Position numbers and translations under genes: made by a program. Of a stretch of 64,000 nucleotides of DNA, positions 44,223 to 53,222 are shown one piece after another. Origin of the DNA: Bacteroidota bacterium (lineage in GTDB: Bacteria > Bacteroidota > Bacteroidia > Sphingobacteriales > Sphingobacteriaceae). The first letter of the stretch is position 1. The number at the start of each line of letters is the position of its first letter. Location: contig JAEXHI010000005.1 of the NCBI GenBank assembly GCA_023450085.1, positions 1 through 64,000 of the forward strand. Direction: 5' to 3'. Under the pieces are notes generated by a model that made no database searches, was not told where the DNA came from, and was given only the letters and a program-made list of their open reading frames with translations.

Positions 44223-47015
44223 ATGACAGCAAAAGAAATAAGACAGACCTTTTTAGAGTTTTTTAAAAGCAAAGGACATCATATTGTGCCATCGGCGCCT
44301 ATTGTGGTGAAGAACGATCCAACTTTGATGTTCACCAATGCGGGAATGAACCAATTTAAAGATTTGTTTTTGGGCGAAGCCGCAGTGAAATACCCTCGTG
44401 TGGTTGATACCCAACGCTGTTTACGTGTTTCTGGTAAGCATAACGATTTGGAAGAGGTAGGAATTGATACCTATCACCATACCATGTTTGAAATGCTGGG
44501 CAACTGGAGCTTTGGCGACTACTTTAAAAAAGAAGCCATTGAATGGAGCTGGGAGCTATTGACAGAAGTGTATAAAATCCCTAAAGACCAACTTTATGTG
44601 TCTGTTTTTGAGGGTGATGAAAAAGAAGGCTTGCCTAAAGATACCGAAGCTTACGAAATTTGGAAACAGTTTGTGCCCGAAGATCGTATTGTATTAGGTA
44701 ATAAGAAAGATAATTTCTGGGAAATGGGCGATACTGGCCCATGTGGCCCGTGTTCTGAGATCCATGTAGATTGTCGCAGTGCAGAAGAACGTAAAGACGG
44801 TAAAGGTAAATCCTTGGTAAATGCCGATCATCCACAGGTGATTGAAATTTGGAACAATGTATTTATGCAGTTCAACCGTAAGTGGCATCCAGAAAGGGGT
44901 GGCGCTTCCGCATTAAGAATTTGGGAAGAAGAAAATAGTGAAGATCGTGTTGCTTCAGATATAAATATTCAGAATGAATACAAAAAGCAGAGATACGAAA
45001 CTCATTCATATCTTACTTTATTAGAAGAGTTGCCTGCTAAACACGTGGATACCGGAATGGGTTTCGAGCGTTTAGTACGTGTATTACAAAGTAAAACTTC
45101 AAATTATGATACTGATGTTTTTCAACCTTTAATTCAATTTATTTCGGAAAAATCTGGAATAAAATATAATGCTCAAGCTAATGAAAATGAAAACGATTGG
45201 GATCAAGCAGTCGCTATGCGTGTAATGGCTGATCATATTCGTGCGATTTCATTCGTAATTGTAGATGGACAGCTACCGTCAAGTAATGGGGCTGGGTATG
45301 TAATTCGTCGTATTTTACGTAGGGCAGTACGTTATGCCTATACCTTCTTAAATTTCAAAGAGCCATTCTTAAATCAATTAGTACCGGTATTAGCAGAACA
45401 ATTTAAGGGGGTGTTTGATGAGCTTCATCAACAAAGAGACTTTGTACAAAAAATCATTTTAGAAGAAGAAAGCTCATTTCTAAGAACGCTTGGTAATGGA
45501 ATCATTAGGTTTAATGAATATCTAGATAATCCAGGAAATAAAAGAGAACCTTCTCATCCATCACATAATTTAATAGATGGAAGGTTTGCATTTCAATTAT
45601 ATGATACATTTGGTTTTCCAATAGACCTAACGGAACTAATTGCTCGTGAAAAAGGCTGGAAGATTGAAATGAATGGATTTAATAATGCTTTAGGTGAGCA
45701 GAAAAATCGTTCTCGTGCCGCTACAGCTATTGATACTGGTGATTGGGTAATTGTCAACGAAGATAGAGAGACTGAATTTGTAGGTTACGACCTTACAGAA
45801 TTAGAAACAGAGATTATTAAATACCGTAAAGTAAAGGCCAAAGGCAAAGAGCAATATCAAATTGTATTGGCTCAAACGCCTTTTTATGCCGAAAGCGGTG
45901 GCCAGGTAGGTGATACAGGAAGATTGGAAGACCACAGTCGCCAGTTTTGGGTAGAGATTACCGACACCAAAAAAGAAAATGGGGTGATTGTTCATTTCAC
46001 AGATACTTTGCCAGCTGATTTAGAAGGTAAATTCTGGGCAGTGATTGATGAAGAGAAACGCAAGGAAACAGAAAACAATCATTCGGCTACGCATTTATTA
46101 CATGCCGCTTTAAAGCAAGTTTTAGGTCACCATGTTAATCAAAAAGGTAGTTTGGTAAATGCAGATTACCTACGTTTCGACTTTTCACACTTCGCTAAAG
46201 TAACGGATGATGAGTTGAACCAAATTGAGGATATCGTTAATGCCAAAATTCGTGAGAATATTCCTTTGAAAGAACAAAGAAATGTGCCTTATCAAGAAGC
46301 TATTGATAGTGGAGTAACCGCTTTGTTTGGTGAAAAATATGGTGATTTTGTTCGTGTAATTACTTTTGACGACCATTATTCGAAAGAGCTTTGTGGCGGT
46401 ACGCATGTGAAAGCTACTGGACAAATCGGTTTCTTTAAACTTACTGCCGAATCTGCGGTAGCAGCTGGAGTGCGTAGGATAGAAGCCATTACTGGACAAC
46501 GTTCAGCCTCTGTAATTCGTGAGCATTTTGAATTGGTGAAGCACTTGGGAGCGTTGTTGAACAATCCTAAAGACTTTGTTTCGGCCTTAGGGAAGATTAT
46601 CGAAGATAACGGCGCACTTAAAAAAGAGATTGAAAAAAGCATTTCTGAACGTGCTGTAGCTTTAAGGACAGATTTAGAAAATCAAATCCAAAATATTGAT
46701 GGCGTGAATTTTATCGCTACTGTGGTTGATTTGCCAAATGCAGATGCCGTTAAAACGTTAGCTTATGCCGTAAAAGGGGCTGTACAGAATTTGTTCTTGG
46801 TATTAGGGGTAGTTATTGATGGAAAACCTCAACTTACCGTAGCTATTGATGATGAATTGGTGAAAGCCAAAGGTTACAATGCGGGACAAATTGTGAGAGA
46901 GTTGGCGAAAGAAATCCAAGGTGGTGGAGGCGGACAGCCTTTCTACGCTACTGCAGGTGGTAAAGATGCTGCTGGAATGAGTAGGGCAATTGAAAAAGCA
47001 AAATCATTTTTATAA
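44223..47015 (+). CDS. alaS: Alanyl-tRNA synthetase
   Basis: A 930-residue enzyme charging tRNA-Ala and hydrolysing mischarged Ser/Gly. Catalytic domain: FTNAGMNQFKDLFLG, DTGPCGPCSEIHVD, HVDTGMGFERLVRVLQ. Editing domain: NHSATHLLHAALKQ and CGGTHVKATGQIGF (zinc/editing HxxxH and CxxxH). The C-Ala domain ends GGGGGQPFYATAGGKD. It is some 50 residues longer than I expect for Bacteroidota AlaS. The extra length lies at about residues 221-268 (between FMQFNRK and LPAKHVDTG) and 435-450. The first insert is charged (RIWEEENSEDRV) and is not part of the usual fold. The frame is intact and the enzyme is presumably functional. Confidence 0.95.
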   Translation: MTAKEIRQTFLEFFKSKGHHIVPSAPIVVKNDPTLMFTNAGMNQFKDLFLGEAAVKYPRVVDTQRCLRVSGKHNDLEEVGIDTYHHTMFEMLGNWSFGDYFKKEAIEWSWELLTEVYKIPKDQLYVSVFEGDEKEGLPKDTEAYEIWKQFVPEDRIVLGNKKDNFWEMGDTGPCGPCSEIHVDCRSAEERKDGKGKSLVNADHPQVIEIWNNVFMQFNRKWHPERGGASALRIWEEENSEDRVASDINIQNEYKKQRYETHSYLTLLEELPAKHVDTGMGFERLVRVLQSKTSNYDTDVFQPLIQFISEKSGIKYNAQANENENDWDQAVAMRVMADHIRAISFVIVDGQLPSSNGAGYVIRRILRRAVRYAYTFLNFKEPFLNQLVPVLAEQFKGVFDELHQQRDFVQKIILEEESSFLRTLGNGIIRFNEYLDNPGNKREPSHPSHNLIDGRFAFQLYDTFGFPIDLTELIAREKGWKIEMNGFNNALGEQKNRSRAATAIDTGDWVIVNEDRETEFVGYDLTELETEIIKYRKVKAKGKEQYQIVLAQTPFYAESGGQVGDTGRLEDHSRQFWVEITDTKKENGVIVHFTDTLPADLEGKFWAVIDEEKRKETENNHSATHLLHAALKQVLGHHVNQKGSLVNADYLRFDFSHFAKVTDDELNQIEDIVNAKIRENIPLKEQRNVPYQEAIDSGVTALFGEKYGDFVRVITFDDHYSKELCGGTHVKATGQIGFFKLTAESAVAAGVRRIEAITGQRSASVIREHFELVKHLGALLNNPKDFVSALGKIIEDNGALKKEIEKSISERAVALRTDLENQIQNIDGVNFIATVVDLPNADAVKTLAYAVKGAVQNLFLVLGVVIDGKPQLTVAIDDELVKAKGYNAGQIVRELAKEIQGGGGGQPFYATAGGKDAAGMSRAIEKAKSFL

Positions 47016-47034
47016 CATAAATACCTTTTAAAAC

Positions 47035-47625
47035 ATGAAAAAAGTTTTATTATCGTTTTTTTTAGCGAGTGTAACTATTATGGCCTTTGCCCAAGATGGA
47101 AAGAGCAATAAACAAAATGCTAAATTAGAAATTCAGAAAAAAGCGGATTCTTTAGGATTGGGTGGAAGTAATGAAATCAAGTTGAATTTGCTAAACACCG
47201 TACTTGGGCTTGCGCAATTAGAATATGAAAGACTTATTGCCGATAATCAAGGACTAGGTTTAGCTGTTGCAGTGAGCGTGACCGATAAAAGAGTTTATGA
47301 TGAAAATTATAATTATATCCTTAGTCCTTATTATAGGGTTTATTTTGGCAAGCAAAAAGCAAATGGCTTTTTTGTTGAAGCCAACGCATCAGTAATTTCA
47401 GTGGATCAAGAAAGATATATTTACAATCCTGGAAACTATACGATAAGTAGAATAGAGGATAAAACTTACACTAATTTTGGATTGGGTGTTGCAGTAGGCT
47501 TCAAATTTTTAACTCGTAATGGAATTCTAGGGGAACTATTGTTAGGCGGTGGTAGAGTGATGGGAAAAGAAACCTACAGTGGTGGGTATCCTAGACTAGG
47601 AATTTCCTTAGGCAAAAGATTTTAA
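47035..47625 (+). CDS. Exported DUF3575-like barrel protein
   Basis: A 196-residue protein with a signal peptide (about 1-20, ending IMAFAQ). The mature part contains NEIKLNLLNTVLGLAQLEYE, which resembles the opening of DUF3575-like Bacteroidota outer-membrane proteins, followed by glycine/aromatic strands ending RLGISLGKRF. It lies 19 bp after alaS and before a terminator, so it may be co-transcribed. Function unknown. Confidence 0.65.
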   Translation: MKKVLLSFFLASVTIMAFAQDGKSNKQNAKLEIQKKADSLGLGGSNEIKLNLLNTVLGLAQLEYERLIADNQGLGLAVAVSVTDKRVYDENYNYILSPYYRVYFGKQKANGFFVEANASVISVDQERYIYNPGNYTISRIEDKTYTNFGLGVAVGFKFLTRNGILGELLLGGGRVMGKETYSGGYPRLGISLGKRF

Positions 47626-47630
47626 ATGTA

Positions 47631-47662
47631 AAAAAAGCCCCGCAAACGCGGGGCTTTTTTAT
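47631..47662. terminator. Terminator after the DUF3575-like gene
   Basis: AAAAAAGCCCCGC and GCGGGGCTTTTTT form a perfect stem with an AAAC loop, followed by ATT. It is symmetrical, so it can also stop transcription from the minus-strand NERD gene. A similar hairpin lies at 48847-48876. Confidence 0.92.
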
Positions 47663-47701
47663 TTTCCGTCATTTCGAACGTAGAGAGAAATCTAGCATGA
47701 T

Positions 47702-48727
47702 TTAATGAAAAATTCTATCCGTGCCTAACATATCTCTTATGTTCTCGATATGCTGATTTTGAATGTCTGTATTTCTTCCACTCTCTGCCGCTTCTTTTAA
47801 AATCCTAACTAAATCATTTTTGTCAATGTATTCAATAGAATTGTTTTCATTGATGATTGTTCTTATCGCTTCAATAATTCGCGTTGATTTTACTATAAGT
47901 GTTCCTCTTGGTACGAAATTGATGTTTTTTAGTACTGACTCGCCATAGAATACAATAATTGAATAAAAGGGTAGATGCTTATATTGGTCAAGACAGTTTT
48001 TTAGGTGTGTAATGTGGTTGTTGTTTTGTGTTATTGGATTTTGAAAACGATATTTTTGCTTACCATGAGCCAGTACTTGTGTCCATTGTGGATCCGTCCC
48101 TTTGCCAAAAATCCAGCCACTATAGTCTTTTATCTCGAAAACAATGATGCCAACTTCTGTGATAAGGATGAGGTCAATTTGAGAGAAAGTATTGTTGTTG
48201 GTTTTGATATATAAATCGTGAAAGATATCTTCTTGAGGTATTTTGTTTTTTAGTAGTTTTAAGATTAAGTCTCTTTCAGAAGATGTTCCCCTGTCCAGTT
48301 CAGTGACGGTCTTTATTAGTTTTCTATCTTGTTGTTTTTTGTATTCTCTGTAGATAATAGGAATACTTATGCATATTAAAACTCCTATTGAAATGAATAA
48401 AAACATACCTTTTCTTTGTGAGGAGGCGGGAAACTCTGTTTCTAATTTGATGTCATATTTTTTTACTATAAATTTTGAATGAGCATATCCAGTTTTTCCT
48501 TTAAACTCTATTTCGTACCAGCCTCTTTTTTTAGATAATATTTCAACTTGATCTCCTTTGTCTAACGTAAACGAAATAGGGTATTTTTTTCCTATCCCTG
48601 TTCTCACATTTAAACCAGTAGTAGTAGTGTAGTATTCGTTTGATGGAAGTGACTTCTCTTTTTTTATTAAAAATGCTAAGATTAGAATAAATAAGCCCAA
48701 TGTGGCTGCCCTTTTAATCTTTCTCAT
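47702..48727 (-). CDS. SH3b–TM–NERD domain membrane protein
   Basis: A 341-residue membrane protein of unusual architecture. An N-terminal helix (about 7-23) leads to a bacterial SH3 domain (about 30-90; TTTGLNVRTGIGKKYPIS and GDQVEIL) that should lie outside the membrane. A second helix (about 108-127) precedes a cytoplasmic nuclease-related (NERD) domain (about 145-270), with RGTSSERDLILKLL, IDLILITEVGIIVFEIKDYS and WTQVL. The Asp and Glu-x-Lys (D...EIK) of the PD-(D/E)xK-like core are present. NERD proteins are linked to DNA processing and sometimes defence; here the role is unknown. It is a single gene between two terminators. Confidence 0.82.
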   Translation of the reverse strand: MRKIKRAATLGLFILILAFLIKKEKSLPSNEYYTTTTGLNVRTGIGKKYPISFTLDKGDQVEILSKKRGWYEIEFKGKTGYAHSKFIVKKYDIKLETEFPASSQRKGMFLFISIGVLICISIPIIYREYKKQQDRKLIKTVTELDRGTSSERDLILKLLKNKIPQEDIFHDLYIKTNNNTFSQIDLILITEVGIIVFEIKDYSGWIFGKGTDPQWTQVLAHGKQKYRFQNPITQNNNHITHLKNCLDQYKHLPFYSIIVFYGESVLKNINFVPRGTLIVKSTRIIEAIRTIINENNSIEYIDKNDLVRILKEAAESGRNTDIQNQHIENIRDMLGTDRIFH

Positions 48728-48846
48728 TGAGTTCGTAGATGCGTTTATATTTAGTTATTACGGGTAAATCTAAGAAAAAATGATTTAAGGTGTTTAAAAT
48801 GTTTTGGTTAGCTTTTCTTGATAAGATAAGGTAAAAGGTCTTAAAT

Positions 48847-48876
48847 GAAAAGCCCCGCATTTGCGGGGCTTTTCAT
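48847..48876. terminator. Strong bidirectional terminator
   Basis: GAAAAGCCCCGCA and TGCGGGGCTTTTC form a near-perfect stem with a TT loop. It lies in the 48728-49007 gap, upstream of the NERD gene and downstream of the next minus-strand gene. The rest of the gap holds a TCATTTCGATCTCGAA REP-like word and no gene. Confidence 0.85.
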
Positions 48877-49007
48877 TTATTCTGTCATTTCGATCTCGAA
48901 CTTTCGGGAGAGAAGTCTAGCAAATTGTATTACGTTTTATTATTCAGTTGTTAGATTTAACTTCGTTGATTTTCAATTCTCTCGTTGACCGAAATAACGC
49001 CAGTGTT

Positions 49008-49424
49008 TTAATGTCTTCCTCTATCTCTACCTTTTGGGCCTTTCTCTTTGTGCCATCCTTTATGTTTACCGTTATCATGTCTGTATCTCTCCACATAACG
49101 AGTTTGGTAAACGTTATGCCTTAAATAAGGACGAGGTTCATTGATAACGATCTTTCTTCCTCTGTGTAAGTCATAACCCCTGTAAGCTCTCGGTAACGAA
49201 GTTCTGTGTACCCATCTGCTACCTTCATAATACACGTAGCGTCTGCTGGGTACGTGATAATAAGTGCGGATATCTGGCATGTAATAATACTCCACGTAAT
49301 CGTAGCCGCGAGGTCCCCAATTAGGCTGTGCACCTATATTGATATTTAAACTAACTTGAGCGTTGGCTGTTTGCAATGTTGTTGCTACTATAGCAACGGT
49401 TAACATTAAGATTAAACGTTTCAT
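49008..49424 (-). CDS. Small exported basic protein
   Basis: About 138 residues from the ATG at 49424. A longer in-frame reading from 49577 would put 51 residues before the obvious signal peptide (MKRLILMLTVAIVATTLQ ending TANAQ) and is rejected. The mature protein is rich in Tyr, Arg and His (DYVEYYYMPDIRTYYHVPSR), and its tail is highly basic (RHDNGKHKGWHKEKGPKGRD). Proteins of this type are frequent in Bacteroidota, without known function. Confidence 0.75.
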   Translation of the reverse strand: MKRLILMLTVAIVATTLQTANAQVSLNINIGAQPNWGPRGYDYVEYYYMPDIRTYYHVPSRRYVYYEGSRWVHRTSLPRAYRGYDLHRGRKIVINEPRPYLRHNVYQTRYVERYRHDNGKHKGWHKEKGPKGRDRGRH

Positions 49425-49668
49425 ATCATTTAGTTTTTGTGTGTTGCTAAAACCTATACGAATACCGTGCCATAGTAAGGTAGTCTTTTTTGTGTTACAT
49501 ATTTGATACATTCTCAGAATTTGTGCGCTGCAGATACACAGCCATTTAAATTTTCTTGTTTTTTTAGTTTTAATCAATGTATCTGTGCCTTTAAATGGTT
49601 ATTCATATATAATAATCCCTATATTTGGGACATCTAAAAAAAGCTTTACCGAATAGTAAAATCTATTA

Positions 49669-51135
49669 ATGAGTACAACAACTATCGTAAAAGACGTCGA
49701 GGATTTCGAGCTGGTTTCGGGTTTAGAGATCCATGTTCAGTTAAATACACAATCCAAAATATTTTGTTCTGATAGCGCTGCATTTGGTGCAGAAGCCAAT
49801 GAGCATATTTCGGCAGTTTCGTTGGGATTGCCAGGTGCCTTGCCTAAACTGAATAAAGAAGTGATTGAAAAAGCAATGCGTATTGGTTTGGCCCTCAACT
49901 GCGAAATCAATCCATATAATTTCTTCGATAGGAAAAACTATTTCTACGCCGACTTGCCCAAAGGATATCAGATTACCCAGGACAATAGCCCTATTTGTAA
50001 AAATGGCTATCTGAATGTGCAATTGGCTGATGGTACCGAAAAACGTATTGGTATTAATCGTATCCACTTAGAAGAGGATGCCGGCAAAAGCATGCACGAT
50101 CAGGATGATCAATATTCTTTGGTAGATTTAAACCGTGCAGGAGTACCTTTGATAGAGATTGTAACCGAGCCAGATATTCGCAGTGCGGAAGAAGCATCGG
50201 CCTTGCTTACTGAAATTAGACAATTGGTACGCTTTTTAAATGTGAGCGATGGCAACATGGAAGAAGGCTCTTTACGTTGCGATGCCAACATTTCTATACG
50301 AGAGAGAGGAACTACTGCTTTTGGTACCCGTTGCGAAGTTAAAAACCTTAACTCTATCCGTAATGTGCGTAGGGCAATTGATTTTGAATTTGGAAGACAG
50401 GTAGAAGTAGTGGGTGCGGGAGGAAAGATCATTCAAAGTACCTTGAATTTTGACGCCGATAAAGGCACCACTTCGCCTATGCGTAGCAAAGAGGAAGCAA
50501 ATGATTACCGTTACTTTCCAGATCCTGATTTGCCGCCGGTAGTGATCTCAGAAGAATGGTTGGCTAAGGTGAAAGAAGCAATGCCTACGTTACCTAAAGA
50601 AATTGCCAAGCAATTGGTTGCGGAGTTAGGAATTAATTTTTCAGAAGCATCGGTATTGGCTGATGATCGCGAACTGTATCAATATTATAACGAAGCTAAA
50701 AAAGAAATCAAGCAACCAAAAAGCTTGGTGAATTGGTTATTAGGGAATATCAGGGCAATCCTTAATGAAAAGCAGATTGATATTGCGGATTATGCCGTAA
50801 ACCCTGTACAGTTGGCGCAAACCATTAACTTGGTGGATGAAAAGAAAATCTCCCAGCAAAATGCCATCCAACAATTATTACCTGCTTTAGAAGTTGGGAA
50901 GGGATCCAATGCAGAAGAATTGGCACAACAACTTAATTTACTGATTGTTGAAGATACTGATGCTATTTCAGGATTGATTGACGAAGTATTGGCTAAATAT
51001 CAAGCGCAAGTTGAAGCATACAAAAAAGGCAAGAAAGGCGTTTTAGGTTTGTTTGTAGGCGATGTAATGAAATTGGCCAAAGGCAAAGCCGATGCAAAAA
51101 AAGTAAACGAATTGATTTTAGAAAAATTGAAATAG
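49669..51135 (+). CDS. gatB: Aspartyl/glutamyl-tRNA amidotransferase subunit B
   Basis: A 488-residue subunit of GatCAB, which converts Glu-tRNA-Gln (and Asp-tRNA-Asn) to the correct amide form. Seen: LVSGLEIHVQLNTQSKIFCS, SLGLPGALPKLN, NFFDRKNYFYADLPKGYQIT, RIHLEEDAGKSMHD and DLNRAGVPLIEIVTEPDI, all typical of the kinase-like domain. The YqeY-like tail domain (about 340-488) binds the tRNA. Its presence implies that a Gln-tRNA pathway through misacylation may exist. GatA and GatC are not in this window. Confidence 0.96.
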   Translation: MSTTTIVKDVEDFELVSGLEIHVQLNTQSKIFCSDSAAFGAEANEHISAVSLGLPGALPKLNKEVIEKAMRIGLALNCEINPYNFFDRKNYFYADLPKGYQITQDNSPICKNGYLNVQLADGTEKRIGINRIHLEEDAGKSMHDQDDQYSLVDLNRAGVPLIEIVTEPDIRSAEEASALLTEIRQLVRFLNVSDGNMEEGSLRCDANISIRERGTTAFGTRCEVKNLNSIRNVRRAIDFEFGRQVEVVGAGGKIIQSTLNFDADKGTTSPMRSKEEANDYRYFPDPDLPPVVISEEWLAKVKEAMPTLPKEIAKQLVAELGINFSEASVLADDRELYQYYNEAKKEIKQPKSLVNWLLGNIRAILNEKQIDIADYAVNPVQLAQTINLVDEKKISQQNAIQQLLPALEVGKGSNAEELAQQLNLLIVEDTDAISGLIDEVLAKYQAQVEAYKKGKKGVLGLFVGDVMKLAKGKADAKKVNELILEKLK

Positions 51136-51139
51136 GTTA

Positions 51140-51232
51140 TTAAGTAATAAGTAGTGAGTTTTGTTAATGCTATACTTTCTAAGTACTAATCACTAACTAC
51201 TAATTACTAACCACTAAATACTAAGACCAGAT
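51140..51232. repeat. TACTAATCACTAACTACTA words
   Basis: Degenerate CTAATCACTAACTACTAATTACTAACCAC words, ending just before the TlpA-like gene. Same family as at 16840-16928. There is no gene between gatB and the next start. Confidence 0.7.
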
Positions 51233-51235
51233 TAA

Positions 51236-52351
51236 ATGAAAAGAGCAATATTAATTTTAGCGGTAGTAGTTGCAACTTTAACGGCTTGCAAGGATAAAAC
51301 GAAATTTACCATTAGCGGAAAACTAACAAACGCAGATGTGAAAAATAAGGTTTACTTGTATGGAATGGCTAGTAACAGCATGGTTTTGCTAGACTCGACA
51401 AACCTTTCGCAAGATGGTGAGTTTAAGTTTACCAATACCAAACAAGAGCCTGATTTTTTTAGGGTAAATTACCTTACCAACGAATATATTGTGATTGCTA
51501 AAAATGGTGATCAAGTAAAGGTTACAGCAAATGTAAACGACAAAAGTCAACATTATACCATTGAAGGTGCTGATGATGCTTCGAAACTTGCCGAATTTAA
51601 TGATTTGAAAATCAAGTTTCAGCAAAAGATTTTTGAGGTAAGCAAGCAGTTTGAAGAAAAAGTAGCTGCTGATCCAAGCAAAAGAGACGAGCTTTTACAA
51701 CAGTTGTCACCAGTGTATAACAATGCATTGAACGAGTTAAACCAGGCCATCATTAAATTTGCCATGGACAACAACAAGTCACTAGTAAGTTTTTACGCCA
51801 TTAGTTTGGTTAATCCGGTGGGAAATGAAAAAGCAATGGTTGATTATGCCGAGAAGGTAGATGCAAGCTTAAGAGGACATTCTGCAGTGAAAAACTTCAT
51901 CGAAAAAGTTTCTAGGTTAAAAGCAGTGCAAATTGGTCAAACTGCACCAGATTTTTCTATTCAGAGCATTGATGGCAAAACCGTAAAATTGGCTGATTAT
52001 CGTGGTAAATATGTGCTGTTAGATTTCTGGGCTTCATGGTGTGGACCATGTAGAGCTGAAAATCCTAACGTCGTAAAAGCTTATCAAACCTATAGAAACA
52101 GAAATTTTACAGTATTGGGTATCTCCTTAGATAAAGATAAAAATGCTTGGGCACAGGCCGTTAAACAAGACAATTTAACCTGGGATCAAGTAGGGGAATT
52201 AAAAGATTTTGAAGGCCCTACCGTAAGGCTTTATCAAGTTGAGGCTATCCCTAGCTCATTTTTACTTGACCCTCAAGGTAAAATCATTGCTAGGGACCTA
52301 AGGGGTGAAGAATTGGAAGTTTTTTTAAACAAAACCTTACCTAAACTCTAA
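51236..52351 (+). CDS. TlpA-like thiol-disulfide oxidoreductase with DUF4369
   Basis: A 371-residue envelope lipoprotein (signal ends VATLTACKDK). Residues about 22-120 form a DUF4369-type domain (FTISGKLTNADVKNKVYLYG), then a helical spacer (125-215), and a C-terminal thioredoxin domain with the active site WASWCGPCRAENP (Cys-Gly-Pro-Cys) and the cis-Pro in EAIPSSFLLDPQG. It probably reduces or isomerises disulfides at the outer face of the inner membrane. Such proteins are often multicopy in Bacteroidota. Confidence 0.92.
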   Translation: MKRAILILAVVVATLTACKDKTKFTISGKLTNADVKNKVYLYGMASNSMVLLDSTNLSQDGEFKFTNTKQEPDFFRVNYLTNEYIVIAKNGDQVKVTANVNDKSQHYTIEGADDASKLAEFNDLKIKFQQKIFEVSKQFEEKVAADPSKRDELLQQLSPVYNNALNELNQAIIKFAMDNNKSLVSFYAISLVNPVGNEKAMVDYAEKVDASLRGHSAVKNFIEKVSRLKAVQIGQTAPDFSIQSIDGKTVKLADYRGKYVLLDFWASWCGPCRAENPNVVKAYQTYRNRNFTVLGISLDKDKNAWAQAVKQDNLTWDQVGELKDFEGPTVRLYQVEAIPSSFLLDPQGKIIARDLRGEELEVFLNKTLPKL

Positions 52352-52449
52352 TTCTATGTTAATATATGGAGTAGTCTTAACAATTTGTTAACTTCACCTT
52401 AACTAAATATTGCAATTGTCTACTTACTTTCGTAACAAATAAAACTGCA

Positions 52450-53139
52450 ATGAGTACAGCTAAACAGAAGATATTAATTGTTGACGACGAACCGGATATC
52501 TTGGAACTAATTGAGTACAACCTCAAAAAAGAAGGTTACCAAGTGTTTTTGGCCAGTAATGGACAGGACGGAATCAACGTTGCTAAGAAGGTTCAGCCAG
52601 ACTTGATCATCTTGGATATTATGATGCCTAAGATGGACGGTATTGAAGCTTGTCGTTTAATGAGAGCTATTCCCGAGTTTAAAAATACCTTTATGGTGTT
52701 TTTAACCGCAAGGAGCGAGGAATACTCGGAGATTGCGGGATTCAACGTAGGCGCTGATGATTACATTGCCAAGCCTATTAAACCTAGAGCATTGGTAAGT
52801 CGTATTAACGCGATCTTACGTCGTAATGCAAGTAACGATGAGGTTTCTGAAAACAAATTGGAAATTGGCGACTTGGTGATTGACCGTGAATCTTACTTAG
52901 TTTATCAAAACGGGGAGAAAGTGGTTTTAGCGAAGAAAGAATTTGAACTGCTTTATTTGCTAGCTTCAAAACCAGGAAAAGTCTACACCCGTGAAGCGAT
53001 ATTGAAAAACATCTGGGAAGATTCGGTAGTAGTAACCAACAGGACCATTGATGTGCACATCAGGAAACTGAGAGAGAAATTAGGCGAAAACTATGTCTCT
53101 ACTGTAAAAGGAGTAGGATACAAGTTTGAGCTTTCTTAA
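52450..53139 (+). CDS. OmpR/PhoB-family response regulator
   Basis: A 229-residue two-component response regulator. Receiver domain 1-125: acidic pair in LIVDDEPDI, phosphorylation Asp in DLIILDIMMPKMDG, Thr in VFLTARSEEY and Lys in DDYIAKPIKPRAL. Winged-helix domain 130-229: VLAKKEFELLYLLASKPGKV and VTNRTIDVHIRKLREKLGE, then VKGVGYKFEL. No histidine kinase is adjacent, and a terminator follows at once, so the cognate kinase must be elsewhere. The closest functional analogue, PhoB, senses phosphate; that is unproven here. Confidence 0.93.
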   Translation: MSTAKQKILIVDDEPDILELIEYNLKKEGYQVFLASNGQDGINVAKKVQPDLIILDIMMPKMDGIEACRLMRAIPEFKNTFMVFLTARSEEYSEIAGFNVGADDYIAKPIKPRALVSRINAILRRNASNDEVSENKLEIGDLVIDRESYLVYQNGEKVVLAKKEFELLYLLASKPGKVYTREAILKNIWEDSVVVTNRTIDVHIRKLREKLGENYVSTVKGVGYKFELS

Positions 53140-53145
53140 GATATA

Positions 53146-53174
53146 AAGTCCCGCACCTGCGGGACTTTTTTATT
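53146..53174 (+). terminator. Terminator after the response regulator
   Basis: AAGTCCCGCA and TGCGGGACTT form a stem with a CC loop followed by a T-run, 6-35 bp after the stop codon. Confidence 0.9.
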
Positions 53175-53222
53175 TTATACTCTTCCTCGTTATTTTCCCG
53201 AAGATTTGCTAGAGAACAGAAG

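Noticed and set aside
49425..49577. 51-residue N-terminal extension of the small exported protein
   Set aside because: It would place a signal peptide in the middle of the protein; the ATG at 49424 gives a normal signal sequence.
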